DNA from: JBGTIS01 sp041745535
GTDB lineage: Bacteria; Bacteroidota; Bacteroidia; Cytophagales; Cyclobacteriaceae
Length of the DNA: 22,506 bases
Assembly: GCA_041745535.1 (NCBI GenBank)
Contig: JBGTIS010000162.1
Location: forward strand, 1 to 22,506
Direction: 5' to 3'
In this document: positions 1 to 8,091 of the stretch, piece by piece
Layout of the letters: every line of letters begins with the position of its first letter
Position numbering within the stretch: the stretch's first letter is position 1
The notes under the pieces: generated by a model
Database searches by the model: none
What the model saw: the letters and a program-made list of their open reading frames with translations, nothing else
What the model was told of the DNA's origin: nothing
Translations under genes and position numbers: made by a program

Positions 1-54
1 AACAGGTTCTTTCCCATAGCTTCTTTGAGTTCTTGTCAATCGCGAAAAAACCGA

Positions 55-107
55 AAACCCTCAGAAATTGGATATATTCCACCTTTTTGAGGGTTTCTTT
101 TGTTATT
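55..107 (+). terminator. Rho-independent terminator-like hairpin
   Basis: AAACCCTCA (55-63) pairs with TGAGGGTTT (88-96), and the pairing can extend inward through GAAA/TTTT to about 13 pairs with one G-T. A pyrimidine-rich run, CTTTTGTT, follows. The orientation suits a + strand gene ending at or before the left edge. One frame has a TAG at 17-19, but five codons are too few to call a gene. Confidence 0.5.
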
Positions 108-140
108 TCCCTAATATAATGACTTGATTATCAATAGATT

Positions 141-264
141 GTCTCACCTAATGGTGAGCCTAGTTAAACCAGTCGCCGCGGAAGTTACTTCCGAGGCAGA
201 CAAACAAGGTAAGAAGGTTACGAAACCAAGGCCCGCTCCCGAGAGTGTTGTACCAAGACCTTAA
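141..264 (+). other. Hairpin-rich segment with a 37-codon ORF, unassigned
   Basis: This stretch between the terminator and fumC is more GC-rich than the spacers around it. It carries perfect short hairpins: CTCACC-TAAT-GGTGAG (143-158), CGGAAG-TTA-CTTCCG (179-193) and GGTT-ACGA-AACC (about 217-228). The segment GGTA near 209 could also pair with TACC near 251. An ATG at 151 opens a 37-codon frame ending with TAA at 262-264. The predicted peptide is basic and proline-rich near its end (KPRPAPESVVPRP). No Shine-Dalgarno site is visible, which is normal in this phylum. It could be a small structured RNA, a small protein gene, or a remnant. The sequence resembles no RNA family I can name. The rest of 97-472 shows only the putative fumC promoter. 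Confidence 0.3.
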
Positions 265-419
265 AAACCATCTTTCTGTAAAATGACATACTGCTTCATA
301 AGGCGGACGAAGTTCTTATATTTCCTGGGTTTAAGAATCCTATAAAAGGAAAATCAGGAATTATTTCCAGCCAAAGCGATAAACCATTCATTTCCATGTG
401 AAGCTAATCATTTGGTTAT

Positions 420-427
420 TATCTTTG
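420..427 (+). promoter_or_regulatory. Putative fumC -7 box (TATCTTTG)
   Basis: TATCTTTG matches the Bacteroidota -7 consensus TAnnTTTG and lies 45 bases before the chosen fumC start. At the expected -33 spacing there is GTG (398-400) rather than TTG, so the upstream element is weak. Confidence 0.35.
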
Positions 428-472
428 GTTCTGATAAAAAAGATAATTACTATTCATCAAAACATATTCAAT

Positions 473-1873
473 ATGAGTTTCAGAACCGAGAAAGATACCA
501 TGGGTGAGGTACAGGTACCTGCCGACAAATACTGGGGCGCCCAAACACAACGATCAAAAGATAATTTTAAAATTGGTGGTGCCAACATGCACATGCCGGA
601 AGAAATTATCCGGGCTTTTGCCATTTTGAAGAAATCGGCAGCGGAAGCTAATTTTGAACTGGGTGTGCTTAGCCAGGAAAAAGCCGACCTCATTGCCCGG
701 GTATGCGACGAAATTCTGGAAGGTAAACTCGACGATCAGTTCCCGCTGGTGATCTGGCAAACCGGCTCCGGTACCCAATCGAACATGAATGTAAATGAAG
801 TGGTAGCCAACCGGGCGCACGTACTCACCGGCGGTCAGCTTGCCGATGAGAAAAAGAAAATCCATCCGAACGACGATGTGAACAAATCACAATCGTCGAA
901 CGATACCTTTCCTACGGCCATGCACATTGCCGCTTACAAACTGCTGGCCGAGCAAACCATTCCTAAAATTGAAACCCTTCGCAATACCCTGCACAAAAAA
1001 GCAGCATCGTTTATGGATGTGGTCAAGATTGGCCGTACGCACTTTATGGATGCCACGCCCCTGCGGCTGGGCCACGAATTCAGCGGCTATGTAGCCCAAC
1101 TGGATCATGGCTTAAAAGCTTTAAAAAATACGTTTGCCCACCTGTCGGAGCTGGCTTTGGGTGGCACCGCTGTAGGCACCGGCCTGAACACGCCCGAAGG
1201 TTATGCCGAACTGGTGGCTGAAAAAATCGCTAAACACAGTGGTCAGCCCTTTGTTACCGCCGCCAACAAGTTTGAAGCCCTGGCCGCCCACGATGCCATT
1301 GTAGAAACTTCCGGCGCCCTGAAGCAACTGGCCGTAAGCCTGATGAAAATAGCCAACGACGTCCGGATGCTGGCCTCTGGTCCCCGGTCTGGCATTGGCG
1401 AAATTCTGATCCCGGAAAACGAACCGGGTTCGTCTATTATGCCGGGCAAGGTAAATCCCACCCAGTGCGAAGCCCTTACCATGGTGTGCGCGCAGGTGGT
1501 AGGCAACGATACGGCCATTAGCATTGGCGGCATGAACGGGCAATTTGAACTGAATGTGTTCAAGCCCATGATGATTTACAATTTGCTTACCTCGGCCCGA
1601 TTGCTGGGCGATGCCTGTTTGTCGTTCAATGAGCATTGTGCCGTAGGCATTGAGCCTAACCATCAAGTAATAAAACGGCACCTGGAAAACTCACTCATGC
1701 TGGTAACAGCGCTTAATACCCATATTGGTTATGAGAATGCTGCCAAAATAGCCAAAAAGGCCCATAAAGAAGGAATTACGCTAAGAGAAGCTGCCCTGAG
1801 CCTGAATTTACTAACCAATGAACAATTTGACGAATGGGTAGTACCTGAAAACATGACCGGCAGTCTTAAATAA
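473..1873 (+). CDS. fumC: Class II fumarate hydratase (fumarase C)
   Basis: Reversibly hydrates fumarate to L-malate in the cytosolic TCA cycle, without an iron-sulfur cluster. The 466-residue product matches the usual class II length. Family motifs are visible: TGSGTQSNMNVNEVVANRA near residue 100, KSQSSNDTFPTAMH near 140, GRTHFMDATPLRLGHEFSGY near 190, and the fumarase/aspartase signature GSSIMPGKVNPTQCEA near 320, whose mobile loop carries the catalytic serine. The ATG at 473 is preferred because MSFRTEKDTMGEVQVPADKYWGAQTQRS is where family members begin (shown in part here only as MSFRTEKDTMGEV). An upstream GTG at 398 would add 25 hydrophobic residues not expected in a fumarase. A putative -7 box lies 45 bases upstream. 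The next gene follows after 79 bases. Confidence 0.97.
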   Translation: MSFRTEKDTMGEVQVPADKYWGAQTQRSKDNFKIGGANMHMPEEIIRAFAILKKSAAEANFELGVLSQEKADLIARVCDEILEGKLDDQFPLVIWQTGSGTQSNMNVNEVVANRAHVLTGGQLADEKKKIHPNDDVNKSQSSNDTFPTAMHIAAYKLLAEQTIPKIETLRNTLHKKAASFMDVVKIGRTHFMDATPLRLGHEFSGYVAQLDHGLKALKNTFAHLSELALGGTAVGTGLNTPEGYAELVAEKIAKHSGQPFVTAANKFEALAAHDAIVETSGALKQLAVSLMKIANDVRMLASGPRSGIGEILIPENEPGSSIMPGKVNPTQCEALTMVCAQVVGNDTAISIGGMNGQFELNVFKPMMIYNLLTSARLLGDACLSFNEHCAVGIEPNHQVIKRHLENSLMLVTALNTHIGYENAAKIAKKAHKEGITLREAALSLNLLTNEQFDEWVVPENMTGSLK

Positions 1874-1952
1874 TCAGAAATATGTAGAAGTTTCGGTTCA
1901 GTTTTTGTAGATTGTGCAATATTATCATATATAACATACGATTTTTTCAAAG

Positions 1953-2597
1953 ATGAGAATTTTTTGCATGTCATTATGCCTGTTTGTAGCCTTATCCTTT
2001 TACGCTGAAACAGGCGCCGCTCAGCAACTTTCCAAGAAAGAAGCTAAAGCTTTAAAAAAAGAAAAGAAACGTCGAATCAAGGAGTTGAAATCGATGAAGC
2101 CTGATCAGTTTGAGCAGGAAAAAGAAGAACTCAGCTCCATTAAAGAAAAAAGTACCACCCTGGAAGCGGAAGTGAACAACCTGAAGGCTTCGGTAAGTAA
2201 AAAAGAAGACCAGGTAAAGCAATTGCAAAATGAAGTTAAGAACCTGAAAAACGAACTGGAACAGGCCAAAGCTTCAGACAGTACGGAACAGAATGTGCCC
2301 ATGGCCTCCGACACTCAGTTTGACAAGGGACTGGTATTCCGGGTTCAGATTGGCGCCTACCGCAACAAGAACCTCGAAAAGTTTCTGGAAAACTCAGAAA
2401 CCATGATCGAGGAAAAGAACGGAGCCGGGTTACAAACCTATACGTTAGGCAATTTCCGCGAATACTGGGAAGCCGATAAGTTCAAGAAGTACCTGCGCGA
2501 AATGGGCGTAAAAGATGCCTGGATTGTGCCTTACCAGGATGGCATGCGGGTTCCTATTAAAGATGTACTGGAAAACCTGCAAACGAAAAAGCAATAA
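1953..2597 (+). CDS. Secreted coiled-coil protein with C-terminal SPOR domain
   Basis: The 214-residue product starts with a signal peptide (MRIFCMSLCLFVALSFYAE, probable cleavage near AAQ-Q, residue 24). A lysine-rich stretch and a predicted coiled coil with glutamate/lysine heptads follow at about 50-110. The C-terminal 80 residues (about 127-207) look like a SPOR fold: FRVQIGAYRNKNLEKF at the start, then YTLGNFREYWEADKFKKYL and a final strand AWIVPYQDG. SPOR domains bind denuded peptidoglycan glycans, so a periplasmic role near the septum or cell wall is likely. The exact role is unknown. A strong terminator follows the stop, so this gene ends a transcription unit, possibly shared with fumC. 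Confidence 0.8.
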   Translation: MRIFCMSLCLFVALSFYAETGAAQQLSKKEAKALKKEKKRRIKELKSMKPDQFEQEKEELSSIKEKSTTLEAEVNNLKASVSKKEDQVKQLQNEVKNLKNELEQAKASDSTEQNVPMASDTQFDKGLVFRVQIGAYRNKNLEKFLENSETMIEEKNGAGLQTYTLGNFREYWEADKFKKYLREMGVKDAWIVPYQDGMRVPIKDVLENLQTKKQ

Positions 2598-2628
2598 GGA
2601 CTTTTTTTAAATTTCCTATATTAAAGCT

Positions 2629-2660
2629 AAACCCGGAACAGCAAATTTCGGGTTTTTTAT
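2629..2660 (+). terminator. Rho-independent terminator after the SPOR gene
   Basis: AAACCCG (2629-2635) pairs with CGGGTTT (2649-2655). Further pairs next to the loop give about 10 in all. A run of six T follows. It lies 31 bases after the SPOR gene stop. Confidence 0.8.
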
Positions 2661-2905
2661 TTGTATAGTTTTACTACAGTGAAGCTCATTTTACACTATT
2701 TCTTTAAGTCTTCATTGCGCTTTGCCTTATTTGTATGCCAAAGAAAGTTTATATAAATGCCTTTCTGTTACATAGTTCCTGCCGTATTGTTAATTTTTCT
2801 ATGTATAGCACCGCTGTACCTTCCTGCTATTCATGCGATATTATTCGTACTACAAGTATTTTAATTTGCCACAAATAAATTAACTAAATATTTAAAATAC
2901 TTTGT
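2661..2905. other. AT-rich spacer, no gene seen
   Basis: About 245 bases between the terminator and the first lipoprotein gene. No convincing open frame, tRNA or repeat is visible. Near the end, TACTTTG (2898-2904) directly precedes the ATG at 2906. It resembles the -7 box TAnnTTTG but is one base too short, so no promoter is called. Confidence 0.5.
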
Positions 2906-3415
2906 ATGGAAAGATTATTCAAAAACGCTTTATTATCATTTTTTATGGTATCAATCCTTTTTGCCTGTAGCGAAAAAGATGATGAGGAGGTAGCAACCGC
3001 CGGAAAACTTATAGGAGTATGGACTTACTCTTCCAGTGAAGTCAGCATGACTATTAATGACAAAAGTATAAAAGATTATTATAGGGAAGAATTCGGGTTA
3101 ACAGAAGAGCAGGCACAAGAAATGGAAGATCAATTTACCGAAGATAATGAATATTTAGAAACTGTGTTTACGATGGAATTTAAAGCTGATAAGAAATACA
3201 TTATGATGGATACAGATGATGAGACATCGGAAGGCAGTTGGGAACTTTCATCCGACGGAAAAACGTTAACCATAGATGGTGAAGAAGTAATCATTAAAAC
3301 CGCAACTAGCTCGAAGTTATCTATTATAGAAGAATATTCGCAAGAATCAGATATTAACGGCGATAGCAATAATGAATTAATAAAAATTTCAGCAATCTCG
3401 CATTTTAGTAAATAA
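2906..3415 (+). CDS. Lipocalin-like lipoprotein, first of a tandem pair
   Basis: A 169-residue product with a lipoprotein signal: a hydrophobic stretch ends in ILFAC with the lipidated Cys at 21, followed by the acidic tail SEKDDEE. The acidic residues just after the Cys recall the lipoprotein export signal described for surface lipoproteins of Bacteroidetes, so surface exposure is possible. The mature part starts KLIGVWTYSS and includes FKADKKY and GSWELSSDGKTLTID, a beta-rich pattern like lipocalin-type domains. It is clearly paralogous to the next gene, sharing (K/R)(L/I)(L/I)G(V/I)WT, the MTIN/ITIN strand, SSDGKTLTID/SADGKTLTMD and an acidic DINGDSNNE motif near the end. A strong terminator follows, so the pair is probably not one transcript. 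Ligand and role are unknown. Confidence 0.75.
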   Translation: MERLFKNALLSFFMVSILFACSEKDDEEVATAGKLIGVWTYSSSEVSMTINDKSIKDYYREEFGLTEEQAQEMEDQFTEDNEYLETVFTMEFKADKKYIMMDTDDETSEGSWELSSDGKTLTIDGEEVIIKTATSSKLSIIEEYSQESDINGDSNNELIKISAISHFSK

Positions 3416-3432
3416 CAACATTTCTTAAATAT

Positions 3433-3468
3433 AAAAAAACCATGTTATACCCATAGCATGGTTTTTTT
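3433..3468. terminator. Strong terminator, possibly bidirectional
   Basis: AAAAAAACCATGTTAT pairs with ATAGCATGGTTTTTTT around the loop ACCC (3449-3452), giving about 16 pairs with one G-T. It has a T run on the + side and an A run on the other, so it could act on both strands. It lies 17 bases after the first lipoprotein gene. Confidence 0.85.
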
Positions 3469-3590
3469 AATTTCCTCCCAACAATTCATTTTTATTCTCT
3501 CCATCTTTCACTTTTATCATTTAAAAATTATTATTTTCACCAACCAATTAATTGATATAATTTTTTTTAACCACACAACCAACTTACACA

Positions 3591-4127
3591 ATGAAATCTT
3601 CCGCGCTTTTATCCAGATTGTTAATTTTTTTGTTTGCCATAGCCGTCGTAGCCTGTAAAGAAGAGGATGGCGGAGAGGATACCCCTTCTTCAAGAATTTT
3701 AGGGATATGGACGCTTAATACAGTTGAAACTGATATTACCATTAACGGGCAAGACTATGTAACCTATATTCAGGCACTGGATAATCTGACCGAACAGGAA
3801 AAACAATTATTTTTAGCCCTTGTTCAGGCTGAGCTTGAAAATATTACCTTTGAACAAGGTAGCACGATTGAATTTAAGTCAGGAAGCAATTATGAAGCTA
3901 AAACACCTGACGAATCTCCTGAAACGGGCACCTACACCCTTAGTGCTGATGGAAAAACCTTAACCATGGATCCCGGTACGGCTGATGAACAGGAACTTGA
4001 AGTAACTACCCTTTCAAATTCTAATCTTACTTTGGTTGGTACTGATACTGACAATACCACAGATTTGAATGAAGATGGCACCAACGAAGAAGTTCTGGCT
4101 GTTATTCAGCTGAATTTAACAAAATAA
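3591..4127 (+). CDS. Lipocalin-like lipoprotein, second of a tandem pair
   Basis: A 178-residue product with lipobox VVAC (Cys 22) followed by KEEDGGED. As in its upstream paralogue, the residues after the Cys are acidic, and the mature part begins RILGIWTLNT, then DITINGQDY, IEFKSGSNY, GTYTLSADGKTLTMD and an acidic repeat DLNEDGTNEE close to the C-terminus. The two proteins differ most in the middle, in the helical LTEQEKQLF stretch, so this is an old duplication. The ATG at 3591 is chosen because it starts the signal peptide MKSSALLSRLLIFLFAIAV. It has its own 120-base spacer after the upstream terminator. recJ begins 67 bases downstream. Function unknown; the likely location is the outer membrane, by lipid anchor. 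Confidence 0.75.
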   Translation: MKSSALLSRLLIFLFAIAVVACKEEDGGEDTPSSRILGIWTLNTVETDITINGQDYVTYIQALDNLTEQEKQLFLALVQAELENITFEQGSTIEFKSGSNYEAKTPDESPETGTYTLSADGKTLTMDPGTADEQELEVTTLSNSNLTLVGTDTDNTTDLNEDGTNEEVLAVIQLNLTK

Positions 4128-4194
4128 GCAGGCGGGTAAGAAATCATACTGTAAGTAGAATAACGACTGCACGAATTCTTTTATATTTACAGGC

Positions 4195-5904
4195 ATGGAA
4201 AAGAGATGGATTTATCCGCAACAACCGGATCAGGAAACGGTAGCCAGGCTGGCAGCATGCCTTCACATTAATGCTTCCCTGGCTTCCCTTTTAGCACAAC
4301 GCCAAATCAACACTTTTGAAGAAGCCAAAACCTTCTTCCGCCCTCAATTACAACATCTTCACGATCCTTTTCTGATGAAAGACATGCACCATGCCGTAAA
4401 CCGACTGGTGATGGCCATCGAAAACCAGGAAAAAGTGCTGGTGTATGGCGATTATGATGTAGATGGCACCACTTCCGTAGCACTGGTATATGGCTTTTTG
4501 CGCGACCTCTGTCCTGAAATTGATTTCTATATTCCCGATCGATATACAGAAGGCTATGGTATATCCGAACAGGGCATAGCCTGGGCTGCTGACAACGGAT
4601 TTTCCCTCATTATTTCGCTGGATTGTGGTATCCGTGCCGTTAAACTGATTGGCGAAGCCCGTAAAAAATGTATTGACTTTATTGTGTGCGATCACCACCG
4701 CCCTGGAGATGACCTGCCGCCTGCGCATGCCATTCTGGATACCAAACAACCGGGTTGTTCTTATCCTTACAAAGAATTATCGGGTTGCGGCGTGGGTTTT
4801 AAACTGTTGCAGGGGCTTTGCACAAAATTAAAATTAGATCCGCGACCGCTATATGATTATCTGGATCTGGTGGCGGTCAGCATTTCAGCCGATATTGTCC
4901 CAATTACCGGCGAAAACCGGGTGCTAACCTATTTCGGCTTACAAAAAATCAATAGCAATCCGCGGCCAGGGCTGGAGATGCTGATGGAAGTGGCTTGCCT
5001 TAAAAAGCCTATCGATGTAACCAAACTGGTTTTTGGTGTGGCGCCGCGCATCAATGCGGCCGGCAGAATGGAACATGCCAAAGCAGCCGTACATTTATTG
5101 CTGGCTGAAAACCAGGAAAAAGCGGCCTCTTTTGCTGATAACCTGCATCATAAAAATTCCCAGCGAAAGGATTTTGATAAAAGCATCACCCAGGAAGCTA
5201 TTGAAATGATTGAAAGCAGTGAATGGTGTAAAGACGCGAAATCAACTGTGCTGTTCAAGAATGACTGGCACAAAGGTGTAATCGGCATTGTGGCATCCCG
5301 ATGTATAGAAAAGTATTACCGGCCTACCATTATTCTTACCGAATCTAATAACAAAGCTACCGGTTCGGCCCGCTCGGTACATGGCTTCGACATTTATAAT
5401 GCCATTGCCGAGTGTGAGGAATTGCTGGAACGGTTTGGCGGCCATACCTATGCCGCAGGCCTTACCCTCGCCCTGGACAAAGTACCCGAATTTCAAAAAA
5501 AGTTTGAGGAAGTGGTAGCCCAACGCATTCTCCCTGAACAATTGATTCCCCGCATTGATATTGACCGGAAAATCTGTTTATCAGAAATAGACCGTAAGTT
5601 CTATAATATCATCAGCCAGATGGCACCTTTTGGTCCACAGAATATGTGTCCGGTATATTGCTGTGATAACCTGCTGGTGTATGGCGAAGTTCAGGTATTG
5701 AAAGATGCGCATCTGAAATTCAGAGTGCGCCAACTGGATGACGAATCGGGCACCTGTTTACCAGCCATTGCCTTTGGCATGAAAGAAAAACTGGATATTA
5801 TTGAGCAGGGTCAGCCTTTTGCGATGGTATTTACCGTAGACAACAATGAATTTAACGGAAGCAGTTCATTGCAACTAATGGTGAAAGACCTGCAATCTAT
5901 ATAG
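4195..5904 (+). CDS. recJ: Single-stranded-DNA-specific exonuclease RecJ
   Basis: A 5'-3' single-strand exonuclease for recombination and mismatch or base-excision repair. The 569-residue length is normal for RecJ. The DHH domain shows motif I GDYDVDGTTS (residues 85-94), LDCGI (142-146), the defining CDHHRPGDDLPP (from 165), SGCGVGFKL (196-204) and a conserved APRINAAGRM stretch near 283. The DHHA1 part has HKGVIGIVASR near 355, ATGSARS near 390 and RFGGHTYAAGL near 408, followed by the OB-fold region that binds DNA. All Mn-binding Asp/His motifs are present, so the enzyme should be active. TATATTTA 5 bases before the ATG resembles a -7 box, so transcription may start very close to the coding region. 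It ends 31 bases before the stop of the convergent unknown gene. Confidence 0.96.
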   Translation: MEKRWIYPQQPDQETVARLAACLHINASLASLLAQRQINTFEEAKTFFRPQLQHLHDPFLMKDMHHAVNRLVMAIENQEKVLVYGDYDVDGTTSVALVYGFLRDLCPEIDFYIPDRYTEGYGISEQGIAWAADNGFSLIISLDCGIRAVKLIGEARKKCIDFIVCDHHRPGDDLPPAHAILDTKQPGCSYPYKELSGCGVGFKLLQGLCTKLKLDPRPLYDYLDLVAVSISADIVPITGENRVLTYFGLQKINSNPRPGLEMLMEVACLKKPIDVTKLVFGVAPRINAAGRMEHAKAAVHLLLAENQEKAASFADNLHHKNSQRKDFDKSITQEAIEMIESSEWCKDAKSTVLFKNDWHKGVIGIVASRCIEKYYRPTIILTESNNKATGSARSVHGFDIYNAIAECEELLERFGGHTYAAGLTLALDKVPEFQKKFEEVVAQRILPEQLIPRIDIDRKICLSEIDRKFYNIISQMAPFGPQNMCPVYCCDNLLVYGEVQVLKDAHLKFRVRQLDDESGTCLPAIAFGMKEKLDIIEQGQPFAMVFTVDNNEFNGSSSLQLMVKDLQSI

Positions 5905-5913
5905 TGCATCCTG

Positions 5914-5930
5914 GCTATTTACCTTATAGC
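5914..5930. other. Small hairpin between convergent genes
   Basis: GCTAT (5914-5918) pairs with ATAGC (5926-5930) across a 7-base loop, in the 31-base gap between recJ and the convergent gene. There is no T run, so terminator activity is doubtful. Confidence 0.25.
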
Positions 5931-5935
5931 AGTAC

Positions 5936-6640
5936 TTAGCTTCTCGATGCCAATGCCTGCCGGGCTTTTTCAATCAGTTTTTCCGCTGTAGTAGCTACAA
6001 TCGAACTCAATACATGTTGCTGGGCAACATGGTTGTTGGTTTCACCCACATGGATTGCTCCCAGTACAAACTTTTCGCTAAGCTCGATTTCATCTTTCGA
6101 CCGGTAGTTTTCCCGCACATCCAACACTTCATTGCCCTTGGCATCGGCAATTACCATTCTGATGGCAATTACCGGTTTAATCTTTAGTGTACGGGCCTGG
6201 TACACATCATCACCCAGGGTCAGGCTTTTTTCTTTGTCAGACCAGGAACCCATGGTCACCACCAGCCTGATAAAATAATCGCCTATGCCGGTAGCCACTC
6301 CTTTATCAAGCGAAGTATTAGGATAACCGTATGGATTATATTTGACTTTACCTTCCAGCGTTTCCACCGCAGCCACGTGCAGGTCCAACTCTTCGGCCAG
6401 CCGGGTTTCGATGATCTGGTATACCGTATCGATGATCTGACTGGTATACCAATCCTGGTTAAATTTTAAATTTTTAAAGGCATTTTCCGTCTCTTCCTGG
6501 CTTAGAACCTGGTCAGATATTTTTTCATCAACAGTAAGATTAAAGTGTACACAAGTGACTTCAGCACCTGAAAATATAGACTGGCCATATACCCATACTC
6601 CCATGGATAACAGCACCATTGTGATTAAAATACGCTTCAT
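5936..6640 (-). CDS. Secreted protein of unknown function
   Basis: A 234-residue product not recognised as any family. It begins with a clear signal peptide (MKRILITMVLLSMGVWVYG, cleavage probably before Gln 20). The mature protein is mixed alpha/beta. It has an amphipathic helical part (residues 50-85), a glycine/aromatic stretch KYNPYGYPNTSLDKG near 100, and a strand-rich part (about 115-180) including YFIRLVVTMG and IAIRMVIADAKGNEV, which could be a beta sandwich. A final helical tail (200-230) closes the protein. No catalytic motif or transmembrane segment apart from the signal is visible. It is divergently transcribed from the photolyase gene, with an AT-rich 140-base spacer. A periplasmic or outer-membrane location is inferred from the signal peptide only. 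Confidence 0.7.
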   Translation of the reverse strand: MKRILITMVLLSMGVWVYGQSIFSGAEVTCVHFNLTVDEKISDQVLSQEETENAFKNLKFNQDWYTSQIIDTVYQIIETRLAEELDLHVAAVETLEGKVKYNPYGYPNTSLDKGVATGIGDYFIRLVVTMGSWSDKEKSLTLGDDVYQARTLKIKPVIAIRMVIADAKGNEVLDVRENYRSKDEIELSEKFVLGAIHVGETNNHVAQQHVLSSIVATTAEKLIEKARQALASRS

Positions 6641-6780
6641 TTTGAGGTCAATTAAAAAATTGCGCTAAAATAATATTTTTATGAATATTTATTGAAATAA
6701 TGTAAAAATATTTTTCAAAAGTAAAGCACTATAAACAATCCCAATACATGCTGGTTCTTCGATTAATCAGTCTGATTATT

Positions 6781-8091
6781 ATGTCAAAAGAAAAAATCAC
6801 TGTTTTCTGGTTTCGCCGCGACTTGCGCTTTGATGACAATGCCGGTTTATACCATGCCTTACAGGATCAATTACCAGTGTTACCCCTTTTTATTTTCGAT
6901 ACTGAAATACTGGATGACCTGGAAGATAAAAAAGATGCCCGGGTGGAATTTATTTATAAGCAGGTAACGGAAATTCACAGGCAGTTGGAGGAAAAAGGGA
7001 GTTCCATAATGGTAAAGAAAGGGAAGCCTGAACAGGTTTATAAAGAAATTCTAAATGAATATGAAGTAGGTGCTGTATACACCAACCACGATTATGAACC
7101 TTATGCCAAAGAGCGGGATGGTGCCATTAAAAAAATGCTGGAAGAAAGTAATATTCCTTTTCATACTTTTAAAGATCATGTGATTCTTGAAAAAGATGAA
7201 GTGCAAAACAATTCGGGCAGTTATTACAAAGTATTTACCCCTTACAAAAACAAATGGCTGAAGCAGGTAAATGAACATGCCTTCGATGGTTACCCTTCGG
7301 CATTAAGGTTTGATAACTGGCACAAAATCGATCCGTTGCCCCTACCCTCTTTAAAGGCTATCGGGTTTGAAAAAACTCATACTAAAATTCCCAGCAAAAC
7401 CATAAAAGAAGACATTATTGACAGTTACGACCAAACTAGAGATTATCCGGGTATTACAGGCGGCACTTCCCGGTTGGGTATTCACCTGCGGCATGGCACC
7501 CTGAGCATTAGAAAATTAGCCAAAGCAGCCCGATCGCTGAACGATACTTTCCTGAATGAACTGATCTGGCGGGACTTTTACATAATGATTCTGGATCATA
7601 ATCCGCAGGTAGTTGATGCCGCATTCAAACCTAAGTACGACAAAATCCAATGGCGAAACAATGAGGAAGAATTTGAAAAATGGTGCCAGGGAAAAACCGG
7701 TTTTCCTATTGTAGACGCTGGCATGCGGCAACTGAATGCTAGTGGGTACATGCACAACCGGATTCGCATGGTAACCGCCAGTTTTCTTACCAAACACCTG
7801 CTGATAGACTGGCGTTGGGGCGAAGCTTACTTCGCCGGAAAATTGCTGGATTATGAACTGGCCAACAACAATGGCGGCTGGCAATGGGCTGCCGGTTGTG
7901 GTACCGATGCCCAACCCTATTTCAGAATTTTTAATCCTTACTCTCAGGCTAAAAAATACGATAAAAATAAAACGTACATTAAGGAATGGGTGCCTGAATA
8001 CGATTCAGAAGAATACCCTGAACCCATGGTCAACCATGAAAAAGCCAGAGAAAGATGCCTGAAAGTTTATAAAAAAGCTTTGGGCAAATAG
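6781..8091 (+). CDS. phrB: Deoxyribodipyrimidine photolyase (cryptochrome/photolyase family)
   Basis: A light-driven FAD enzyme that splits UV-induced pyrimidine dimers. The 436-residue product has the N-terminal antenna domain starting VFWFRRDLRFDDN (residues 8-20). The C-terminal FAD domain shows TGGTSRLGIHLRHGTLSIR (from 226), ELIWRDFY (260-267), TGFPIVDAGMRQL (306-318), MHNRIRMVTASFL (324-336), DWRWGE and NNGGWQW followed by GTDAQPYFRIFNP (up to 386). Trp residues in WRDF, DWRW and WQW are candidates for the electron-transfer chain. I chose the ATG at 6781, because the ATG at 6748 would add 11 hydrophobic residues before the conserved start. CPD photolyase class I is most likely, but 6-4 specificity or a signalling cryptochrome cannot be excluded. 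Its stop abuts the stop of guaD on the other strand. Confidence 0.9.
   Translation: MSKEKITVFWFRRDLRFDDNAGLYHALQDQLPVLPLFIFDTEILDDLEDKKDARVEFIYKQVTEIHRQLEEKGSSIMVKKGKPEQVYKEILNEYEVGAVYTNHDYEPYAKERDGAIKKMLEESNIPFHTFKDHVILEKDEVQNNSGSYYKVFTPYKNKWLKQVNEHAFDGYPSALRFDNWHKIDPLPLPSLKAIGFEKTHTKIPSKTIKEDIIDSYDQTRDYPGITGGTSRLGIHLRHGTLSIRKLAKAARSLNDTFLNELIWRDFYIMILDHNPQVVDAAFKPKYDKIQWRNNEEEFEKWCQGKTGFPIVDAGMRQLNASGYMHNRIRMVTASFLTKHLLIDWRWGEAYFAGKLLDYELANNNGGWQWAAGCGTDAQPYFRIFNPYSQAKKYDKNKTYIKEWVPEYDSEEYPEPMVNHEKARERCLKVYKKALGK

Noticed and set aside
1..19. Start of a minus-strand gene at ATG 17-15, or end of a + strand gene at TAG 17-19
   Set aside because: Only five codons are available in either case. 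The terminator at 55-96 mildly favours a + strand gene end, but neither can be supported.
398..472. GTG-started 25-residue N-terminal extension of fumC
   Set aside because: Family members start at MSFRTEKD-like sequence; the putative -7 box at 420-427 falls inside the extension.
1121..1681. 186-codon open frame on the minus strand inside fumC
   Set aside because: It lies antisense to the highly conserved fumC core; its reading is a by-product of fumC codon use and no domain is seen.
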